This document shows, piece after piece, positions 58,401 through 64,000 of a stretch of DNA of 64,000 bases. Both the position numbers and the translations under genes were made by a program. A model generated the notes under the pieces. It searched no databases. It was not told the DNA's origin and saw nothing but the letters and a program-made list of their open reading frames with translations. The first letter of the stretch is position 1. Each line of letters opens with the position of its first letter. The stretch comes from Budorcas taxicolor (Eukaryota; Chordata; Mammalia; Artiodactyla; Bovidae): positions 145,915,622-145,979,621 of the forward strand of contig NC_068920.1 of assembly GCF_023091745.1 (NCBI RefSeq). The letters are read 5' to 3'.

Positions 58401-60136
58401 CAGCATCTTTCTCTGGCCTCACTGCCTCCAATCCAGCTGCTGAGCTTCTGTTTACAAGGCTCCCTGCCTGGAGGGCCTCCTTCTCCAGGTGGCTACCTTT
58501 TCTGGTCCCTGAAAGGATGCCCAGGGGTTCCCCTGCCCTGGAGCAGACCGAGGCATCCCCCGCCCTGAATGATGAACTTCTCAGTTCAGTTCAGTTGCTC
58601 AGTCCTGTCTGACTCTTTGCGACCCCAAGGACTGCAGCACGCCAGCCTCCGTGTCCATCACCAACTCCAAAGCCTACTCAGACTCACGTCTATCACGTCG
58701 GTGATGCCATCCAACCATCTCATCCTCTGTCGTCCCCTTCTCCTCCCGCCTTCAATCAAAGGGTATGGCAATCCACTCCAGCATTCTTGCCTAGAGAATT
58801 CCACCGAGAGAGGAGCCTGGAGGGCTACAGCCGATGGGCTCACAAAGAGTCAGGCACGACTGAACTTCTCAGGAATTATCTATTCTCCCCCAGAGAAATG
58901 GGGAGCACTGAGGCAGGGAGCACTTCCCCAGGGAGCCCCCAAACCGATGGAGGTCACATACCCTAGGGTTGGCCCCTCTGATGGCGGTGTCCCTGGAGGG
59001 ACCCCACAAGTCCCAGGGTGGCCCCTCACGCCTTGTGCTCTAGAGGTCTCCTCTTTCTCCCACCCTCTCCCCTACCTCCCTTTTGGCGGGAGAAACCGGG
59101 TCCCACCAAGAGGGCTGCCCCCACCCAGAAGTGCTTGCCCACGACCCGCCCTCAGAGTTGCCCGGTGGTAACTGGAGTCCGCTGGCTGGCGCTGGCGCGG
59201 GGCAGCCGGGAGGGCTGGGCCTCAAGGGGAGAGGAGCTACACTGCTGGGTTCGGTCTTTCCCACCAAGTTTACAACTCTGCTTTTCGCCGTTCAGGTCTT
59301 TATGATTATTACTTTGCTTATTCAGAATATTACTACTTTTTCTGTAGACTGATGTATAACTGATATACATTATAGTAGTTTCAGGTGTACAGCATAATTC
59401 AGTATTTGTATATATTGTGAAATGATCACTGCAACAAGTCTGGCTACCATCCATCACGTTCAGATCTTTAAACACCGAGTCAGGGCACCCACTCCTGACT
59501 TTCAAGGATAAACCAGCTCTTGCAACAGTCTTCAAGTGCCGACTGGAGAGCCTGCTGAAGTCCAACTCCAACTCAAATTCCCCTCTATCTCCAAAAAGCT
59601 CTAACCTTCTCTGACACCCGTGCACCCCCTCCCCTCGAAAGGTGTAACTTTTAAAAGCCAGAGGGTCCAACCCCTCATTTTATAAGTGAGGAAACCGAGA
59701 CCCAAGACAGGGGGAGGGTGGGTTTAGAGAGAATGCACACACGAGTCTCGAGGGCCCAGTGGCCTTGCTCAAAGCGGGATGACTGGTTTTGTCACTAACC
59801 GGTGGAGTGACGATTTCTAGGAGTGTCGGTTTCCTTATCTATAAAATGGGCGTGCGCCCACTTTGGTTCCGGAGCAGCAAGTACGGAAAGGAAGTGAGCG
59901 GCCCGGGCAGGCGCTACTCCCCGCGGCCGGGGCTTTTGGGCTCGGTTCCCCGCGCGCCTGCTTTAGCAGAGCCGGGGCGCTCCCGGGCTTACTCACCCCG
60001 CCAGCTCCAGCAGCAGGCTCGGGAGGCTGATGCCCCGCGAGCTGCGCGCCCGCAGCACGGCCGAGATCTGCGGCAGCTTGAGCGCCGCGCACACGCCCAG
60101 CGTGCTCCAGTTGCAGAACCACAGCAGCGTCTCCAT
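49386..60136 (-). CDS. SLC66A3: SLC66A3 (PQLC3), PQ-loop repeat membrane protein, complete
   Basis: Seven coding exons on the minus strand, 606 nt with stop, 201 residues (human 202, from memory). Members of the SLC66 family are seven-helix PQ-loop proteins, mostly lysosomal transporters; the substrate of SLC66A3 is not established. The first PQ motif is KLPQISAVLRARSSRG at about residues 20-35; the second, diverged loop is around SAASKFAQLQYLW (about 123-135). Hydrophobic spans include LLLELAGFLVFL, LILLLCVF, WFILTLQQWILDLA and FVIMLALNIWV. The start ATG lies in a CpG island and begins METLLWFCNWSTLGV, near-identical to human. All phases join. Introns are loaded with ruminant SINEs. Convergent with ROCK2. 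Confidence 0.95.
49478..51158 (-). other. SLC66A3: SLC66A3 intron 6
   Basis: A 1.7-kb intron. I see no clear repeat or exon in it. Confidence 0.7.
51159..51200 (-). CDS. SLC66A3: SLC66A3 exon 6
   Basis: Only 42 nt. Minus-strand acceptor ttcttttacag, donor gtaagc. The split codon gives Ala, then RIMTTLMTTNDLT plus one base (to residue 171). Human is RIITTLMTTNDFT. Confidence 0.93.
51201..51971 (-). other. SLC66A3: SLC66A3 intron 5
   Basis: A 0.77-kb intron without recognised features. Confidence 0.7.
51972..52092 (-). CDS. SLC66A3: SLC66A3 exon 5
   Basis: Minus-strand acceptor atcttcaaacag, donor gtaaga. Encodes NLCTLISAASKFAQLQYLWK to SLASYTC plus one base (residues 118-157). Contains the second PQ-loop-like helix. 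Confidence 0.94.
52190..52265 (-). mobile_element. CHR-type SINE fragment
   Basis: ctttttgggattccccaacc, agggactgaatctggacc and tggaccaccagggaactccc match the tRNA-derived artiodactyl SINE in reverse. Confidence 0.7.
53040..53240 (+). mobile_element. Bov-tA SINE, sense
   Basis: ggcaaagaacccaccggcca, acgtgggttccatccctggg, ggcaacccacccactctgg and cacaaagagtcggacacaac. Confidence 0.88.
53557..53614 (-). CDS. SLC66A3: SLC66A3 exon 4
   Basis: A 58-nt exon, donor gtgagt. Encodes CVSAWFILTLQQWILDLAM after a split Val codon (residues 99-117). Two acceptors compete: ccttag 10 nt upstream would shift the frame; the one used here (gtggtaag) restores the human-like YI(A/I)V(L/C)VS(S/A)WF length and joins exon 3 in frame. 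Confidence 0.88.
54080..54384 (-). mobile_element. Two Bov-tA units, antisense
   Basis: First unit gtggctcagttgtgtctgac to gccaccagggaagcccaag. A second, partial unit follows directly (gaatactggagtgggtagcc to tgaactatcagggaagga). Confidence 0.87.
55065..55215 (+). repeat. MIR SINE remnant
   Basis: gaccacaggcaagtcatctt, cagccctagtttgcctatct, gcaaactgggacttaatatt is the MIR core. Confidence 0.75.
56226..56413 (+). mobile_element. Bov-tA SINE, sense
   Basis: gggcttccatggtaaagaat, gacctgggttcgatccctgg and ggggtcacaaagagtcagac. Followed after about 50 nt by a BovB tip in the same orientation. Confidence 0.9.
56460..56882 (+). mobile_element. BovB 3'-end fragment, sense
   Basis: atgtaagagttggactataa opens it. 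Translates to SLEGLMLKLKLQSFGHLMRR and RQRMRWLDGITD. Ends ccactgaactgaactgat. Confidence 0.9.
56952..57021 (-). CDS. SLC66A3: SLC66A3 exon 3
   Basis: Minus-strand acceptor ctttccag, donor gtatcc. Split Asp codon, then LILLLCVFHFNGDV to AAPYII plus two bases (residues 75-97). Transmembrane helix followed by a short loop. Confidence 0.91.
57098..57180 (-). CDS. SLC66A3: SLC66A3 exon 2
   Basis: Minus-strand acceptor ccctctccccag, donor gtaacc. Split Gly47 codon, then FLVFLRYQCYYEYPLLTYLE to PILIAQ plus one base. Closely matches human FLVFLRYQCYYGYPPLTYLE. Confidence 0.95.
57332..57530 (+). mobile_element. Bov-tA SINE, sense
   Basis: gggcttccctcatagctcag, ggagacccgggttcgattcc, ggaggaggaaatggcaaccc and gttggacacgactgagcgac. 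Little diverged. Confidence 0.9.
58262..58350 (+). repeat. MIR SINE remnant
   Basis: agttactaacctctggggcc, ttccctatctgtaaaatggg and gacaagagcacac resemble the MIR core. Confidence 0.6.
58578..58757 (-). mobile_element. BovB tail fragment, antisense, joined to a SINE
   Basis: cagttcagttcagttgctcag through catcctctgtcgtccccttc to ccttcaatc, where the sequence switches directly to a Bov-tA body in the opposite orientation. Confidence 0.85.
58762..58868 (+). mobile_element. Bov-tA SINE body, sense
   Basis: tatggcaatccactccagc, attcttgcctagagaattcc and caaagagtcaggcacgactg. Lacks a head; starts at the BovB junction. Confidence 0.82.
59335..59460 (-). mobile_element. L1 3'-end fragment
   Basis: gatgtataactgatatacat, gtttcaggtgtacagcataa and attgtgaaatgatcactgca resemble an L1 3' region, similar to that at 4640-4720. 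Confidence 0.6.
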
Positions 60137-60650
60137 GGCGCCCGCTGGGCTGGGACTCGGGGGGTTCCTCCGGCCCGGCCGCCTGGCGAGGGGAGCCGTT
60201 CAGCTCTCGGCCGCCGGGTCCACCGGTCCGGTCCTTCCGCCTTTCCTGGCCCCCGCCTTCGGGGCCGCCCCGTCCAGGGCCGCCCCTCCGCCTCCCCGCC
60301 CCGGATCTCCGCCCTCCGCCCCGCTCAGGGGCTCCCTCTCCCTCTGTTCACTCCGGCCTCGGCTGGTCCCGACTCCTCCCCCGGTTCGCCCCCACCCTGG
60401 ACCCGCTCCGCCGGCGCAGGGCGGGGGGAGGCTCGCCTCTTGGGTCCTTGCTGTCGGTCCGCGCCCCATATCGCCCCGCCGGCCCCTCCCCGGGTCCTGT
60501 CCCTCCGCCCCCGGGCCCGCCTCGTGTCCTTTGCGTGCTGTGCCCGCTGCTGATTCACTTTCCCGCCATGTGAAAAACAGACTGGAGCATTTCTGAGCCT
60601 CCGGGCGACGCCCCAGAAGGGGCCGCTTTCCCACGGATCGGGGGTAGGGG
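59860..60650. promoter_or_regulatory. SLC66A3: CpG island promoter of SLC66A3
   Basis: Strongly G+C-rich, CpG-dense stretch covering exon 1 and about 500 bp upstream. No TATA box near the expected start. The contrast with flanking A+T-rich DNA is abrupt. It is the only such island in the window. Confidence 0.85.
59997..60136 (-). CDS. SLC66A3: SLC66A3 exon 1 (start)
   Basis: ATG at 60136-60134, donor gtgagt. Encodes METLLWFCNWSTLGVCAALK, then LPQISAVLRARSSRGISLPS and LLLELA plus two bases (residues 1-46). The PQ motif sits in the first helix pair. Start chosen by homology with human and by position in the CpG island. Confidence 0.95.
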
Positions 60651-61319
60651 GCCAGAGCTTGAACCCCGGAGGGCGAACGGGCACCTCTCGCGGGGGCCAG
60701 GGACCATTTTGTTAAGAGTTTATTATTTTTGAAACGTGTGTTTTGTTTTGTTTTTCTCACTAAAAATTTCAGAGACAGACTTTTTAAAAAACAGCCCAGC
60801 TTAGTTTCTGTGCGACCTCCGCAATTTAGACGCGGAGACAGGGCCCAGGTCCGGCCAGCCTTTCCTCCTGCTGAGAGCGGAGGAAGCCCCATCCCTGCAC
60901 TGCAGGAGGCCTCTTTCCTGGGGGCTTGCTCCTCTACCCTGAAGACTACTCCGCCAGAGTCTTGCACTTCAGCGCTTGAGTGAGATTTTTTTTTTCCTTA
61001 AGGAGGTAAAAATAGATTTCTATTGACAAAAGAAGGAGCCTAGACTGAGGGGTCGGGGCGGGGTGTGTGTGCATTTTCCAAGTTTTCGAAATGGTATAGG
61101 TACTGAGTCAAGATTAAAAAACAGAAAGAAAGAAAAAAGTCGCATAAATGCACTGCCAGAAAGCAAGGTAAAGAAGAACACTGCCTGCACTTGCCCACCT
61201 CCCGTCTGTCCTGAGAGGAATTCAAGAGGGAGGAGGCCAGGAAGCTTTCTGTGCCGGGGTTTACTGGCTAGCTAGTTAAGATACATATCTAAGGAAAAAT
61301 GAAAAGCCCTGAAAATCAT

Positions 61320-61436
61320 CCCCTGGAGAAGGAAATGGCAATCCACTCTAGTATTCTTGCCTGGAGAATTCCAAGGGCGGAGGAGCCTGGCCGGCTACAA
61401 TCCATGGGGTCAAATAGTCAGAGGGAACTGAGCTAC
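61320..61436 (+). mobile_element. Bov-tA SINE body, sense
   Basis: tggagaaggaaatggcaatcc, ttcttgcctggagaattcca and aatccatggggtcaaatagt. The tRNA-like head is absent. Confidence 0.85.
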
Positions 61437-62048
61437 TAAGGGGGCACACGTGCGGGGGACTGCTATGCTAGACTCTACTTCTGCATAGGTTTGACACGGT
61501 CCATATTAAAACCAAGTTTAGAAACAGAAGGAAGAATGGTCATGAGGTCCTGTGACGCTCATTTTAAGGTGAGTATTCTGAGCTCCAGAAAGGTGAGGGA
61601 ACCTAGGTCTCGGGACCAGATTTAGTCCTGGTGTTATTGATCTGGGCTCTTGAACACTTTGCTCAACAGAAATCAATAAGAGGGCAGAGGAGACATTCAC
61701 GCAAGGCTTTCCTGGGTCTTGGGTTGAGCCTGAGTGGTGGCTTAGGTGGTCTGCCCACCCCGTTGGTATTGCTGTGGGCAGGGATTGGGCATGGTACCTG
61801 CTTTTGCTCCCAGCACCTCAGAAGTGGCAATTGAGTTTTGGCCTTGTTGTATCTAATTACTCACACTTTGCCCCAGCTGCCCAAGTATGCAATTATTTTT
61901 AGTCCCTTATCGTTTCTTTGTATTCTGTTGCTGGAGGAGACATTTGTCCTGGTGGAACTACTGAGGTAAAGAGTCCCAGGTCCAGCCTGTCTCACTAGGA
62001 CTAGATATGCTTATTGCTCTTGAGATGTCCTTGCCTCAGCCCTCTCAG

Positions 62049-62049
<1 letters not shown>

Positions 62050-62095
<46 letters not shown>
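62050..62095. repeat. (TG)n microsatellite, about 21 units
   Basis: Uninterrupted GT/TG repeat, followed by tgtatttgtctgcttgg. The longest dinucleotide run in the window. Confidence 0.95.
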
Positions 62096-62099
62096 GTAT

Positions 62100-62466
62100 T
62101 TGTCTGCTTGGACAGCATTAACAAGCTTGGGAGGGTTAAACAACACACACTTGGGAGGGTTAAACAACAAGAAATTATTTTTTCACACTTTAGAGGCTGG
62201 AAGTCCAAGATCAATGTACCAGCAGGATTGGTTTCTGAGGATGCCTCTCTCCTTGGGTTGTAGACAACTGCCTTCTCTTTCCTCTGTATGCACATCCCTG
62301 GTGTCTCTTCTTATAAGGATACCAGTCCTATTGGCTTCGGGCTCCACCCTTAGGACCTCACTTAACCTGGATTACCTCTTTAAAGGTCTTATCTCCAAAT
62401 TTTATGACAGTGTGGGTTGGGACTTCGACACGTGAGTTTTGAGAGAACACAATTCAGTCCATGATA
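62100..62466 (+). mobile_element. MLT1/MaLR solo LTR
   Basis: ggttaaacaacaagaaatta, ttagaggctggaagtccaag, tataaggataccagtcctat and cacaattcagtccatgatag follow an MLT1 LTR. An 18-base segment around ttgggagggttaaacaaca occurs twice at its start (62127 and 62151). Confidence 0.75.
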
Positions 62467-62534
62467 GAAACATATAGATGTTCACACTCACTCTGCATAT
62501 ACCCACATACATTTTATTGATATGTATGTTACAT

Positions 62535-62655
62535 GTATATGTTACCGAGTCCGAGCTTACTCTGCTCACTGTGGGATAGGCCAATCAATCCAAGATCAAG
62601 TGTTGGGATGAGGAGGGGACTTTATTCGGGAGCCAGCTGACCAAGATGGCGGCCT
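62535..62655 (-). mobile_element. Possible ruminant ERV LTR fragment
   Basis: ttaccgagtccgagcttactc, gggataggccaatcaatcc and agctgaccaagatggcggcc look like part of a ruminant-specific retroviral LTR in reverse. Recognition is tentative; no viral genes are near. It contains the YY1-type core aagatggcggc. Confidence 0.35.
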
Positions 62656-62659
62656 GAAG

Positions 62660-62875
62660 TGAAAGTCATGTTTGACTCTTTGTGACCCTGTGAACTCTAC
62701 AGTCCATGGAATTCTCCAGGCCGGAACACTGGAGTGGATAGCTGTTTCCTTCTCCAGGGGATCTTCCCAACCCAGGGATCGAACCTAGGTCTCCTGCGTG
62801 GCAGGCATTCTTTACCAGTGAACCACAGGAAAGCCCAAGAATACTGGAGTGGGTAGTCGATCCCTTCTCCAGGGA
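62660..62875 (-). mobile_element. Bov-tA SINE, antisense
   Basis: gtgaaagtcatgtttgactc, ggggatcttcccaacccagg and gaaccacaggaaagcccaag, then a short second piece (gaatactggagtgggtagtc). Confidence 0.87.
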
Positions 62876-63041
62876 ATCTGGTAGCAAATTCAAATGAGTC
62901 CCATGAGCCACCAAGACAGGGTCCTGGGAGATGACAGAACTTTGGAATTTTGTAACTTCTGGAACTTTGGAGGGTCCAGAAGTTCTCTGCCAAGAAGAGC
63001 GTGTCAGTGAGGGCTCGACTGCAGACCACAGAATCTGCCTG

Positions 63042-63180
63042 TTAGTAGTAGCAGCAGTGTGAGTCGTTCAGTTGTGTCCAGCTCTTTGAGACCCCGTGTA
63101 CTGGAGCCCGCCAGGCTCCTCTGTCCATGGGATTCTCCAGGCAAGAATACAGAGTGGATAGCCATTTGCCCCTCCAGGGG
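63042..63180 (-). mobile_element. Bov-tA SINE fragment, antisense
   Basis: agtagtagcagcagtgtgag, gtcgttcagttgtgtccagc and gattctccaggcaagaatac. Confidence 0.85.
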
Positions 63181-63197
63181 ACAGAATTTGCCTCCTT

Positions 63198-63585
63198 CAG
63201 TTCAGTCGCTCAGTCCTGTCCGACTCTTCGCGGCCCCATTGACTGCAGCACGCCAGGCCTCCCTGTCCATCACCAACTCCCAGAGTTTGTGCACACTCAT
63301 GTCTGTTTAGTCAGTGATTCCATCCAACCATCTCATCATCTGTCGTCCCCTTCTCCTCCTGCCTTCAATCTTTCCCAGCATCAGGGTCTTTTCCAGTGAG
63401 TCACCTCTTTGCATCAGGTGGCCAAAGGATTGGAGTTGCAGCTTCAGCATCAGTCCTTCCAATGAACACCCAGGACTGATCTCCTTTAGGATGGACTGGT
63501 TGGATCTCCTTCGAGTCCAAGGGACTCTCAAGAGTCTTCTCCAACACCACAGTTCAAAAGCATCAATTCTTCGGTGCTCTGCCTC
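63198..63585 (-). mobile_element. BovB 3'-end fragment, antisense
   Basis: cagttcagtcgctcagtcctg opens it. Minus strand reads SLEGLMLKLQLQSFGHLMQR and RRRRGRQMMRWLDGITD. Confidence 0.9.
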
Positions 63586-64000
63586 TGCCTCCTTAGTGAG
63601 CTAATTAGTGTTTCGAGGTGCTAAGCAGAGTGTGGAGTCACTGGGAGGGTGAGCAGGTATGAAGAGGCCCTCAGGAACAGCTTCCCGAATGTCACGGCCC
63701 TGGGAGGGGAGTGGCTGCGGCCACCTCCACTGCTGTCCTGTGACCAGGAGGGCCGCCCAGTTAGGGCTCCGGGGACTGACCCCCAACAGCAGCCGGCCCA
63801 GCTGACCCTGAAGGACCCGCCACTGCATCTCTGAGCTTCCAGAAGGGTCCTGGGCTTTGCGTTCTGCCCTCCCACTGCTCTGGAGAAGCCTGACGGCCAG
63901 GGTGTCACATCCAGCCCCCTTCCTGACTGGCACTCACGGTGAGGGTCTTAGCCTGCAAAACAGTGACCACTGGGCAGTGCCACCAGGACCTCGGGGGCCT

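Larger units (their letters stand above)
57181..59996 (-). other. SLC66A3: SLC66A3 intron 1
   Basis: A 2.8-kb, relatively G+C-rich intron. Holds Bov-tA (57332-57530), MIR (58262-58350), a BovB/Bov-tA junction (58578-58868) and an L1 trace (59335-59460). Confidence 0.75.
60700..64000. other. Intergenic region upstream of SLC66A3
   Basis: No supported gene. Holds SINE, LTR and BovB pieces, a (TG)n tract and single-copy-looking stretches at 60700-61300, 61440-62040 and 63590-64000. The last is G+C-rich, but I cannot assign it. Confidence 0.6.

Noticed and set aside
58569..59171. 200-codon plus-strand open frame
   Set aside because: Starts in a BovB tail, continues through a SINE and then G+C-rich intron. 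No conserved product.
59789..60967. Long open frames of about 190-255 codons on both strands of the CpG island
   Set aside because: G+C-rich DNA has few stops; the translations are Arg/Pro/Ala-rich without domains. The real gene is SLC66A3 exon 1 on the minus strand.
62007..62435. 142-codon plus-strand open frame with a Cys-Val repeat
   Set aside because: It is the translated (TG)n microsatellite followed by an MLT1 LTR.
1..64000. CRISPR arrays, prophage, toxin-antitoxin or other bacterial defence systems
   Set aside because: No direct-repeat/spacer arrays or prokaryotic gene organisation; this is vertebrate DNA. The only multi-copy repeats are retroelements and microsatellites.

Overview
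This is a nuclear genome window from a ruminant, most likely a bovid close to cattle. The evidence is the many BovB (RTE-type) LINE copies and Bov-tA/Bov-A2 tRNA-derived SINEs on both strands, together with GT-AG spliced genes and older mammal-wide repeats. It is not bacterial, and I see no CRISPR array, operon or phage.

ROCK2 (+ strand, 1 to about 46.8 kb). The window opens inside a ROCK2 intron and contains the last 24 constitutive exons. Spliced together they are in frame throughout and encode exactly 968 complete residues plus the end of one split codon. This corresponds to human residues 421-1388: the end of the linker after the kinase domain, the long coiled coil, the Rho-binding region, and the PH domain split by a C1 zinc finger. 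The kinase domain lies upstream, outside the window. One exon is only 12 nt long. Two additional in-frame exons look alternative: a 177-nt serine-rich and acidic cassette just before the PH domain (28245-28421, placed like the muscle isoform ROCK2m), and a candidate acidic C-terminal exon at 42107. A 3' UTR of about 3.3 kb follows.

SLC66A3/PQLC3 (- strand, about 48.4 to 60.2 kb). This gene is complete: seven coding exons and 201 residues of a PQ-loop membrane protein, starting in a CpG island at about 59.86-60.65 kb. It is tail-to-tail with ROCK2, with about 1.6 kb between the predicted poly(A) sites; most of that spacer is a BovB fragment. The arrangement matches the ROCK2-SLC66A3 order of human 2p25.

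Repeats. A BovB copy of about 3.2 kb at 15.8-19.0 kb carries endonuclease and reverse transcriptase remnants and is split by a SINE with a perfect 13-bp target duplication. Other BovB pieces lie at 2.8-4.6, 21.4-23.0, 35.0-36.9 and 47.4-48.1 kb, plus many 3' tips. Older L1, MIR, MLT1 LTR, MER5A-like and Tigger-like elements fill other intronic and intergenic stretches. The segment from 60.7 to 64 kb is upstream of SLC66A3 and holds repeats; I see no supported gene there.

Statements about human ROCK2 and SLC66A3 are from memory, not from a search. Exons are numbered w1-w24 by order in this window.
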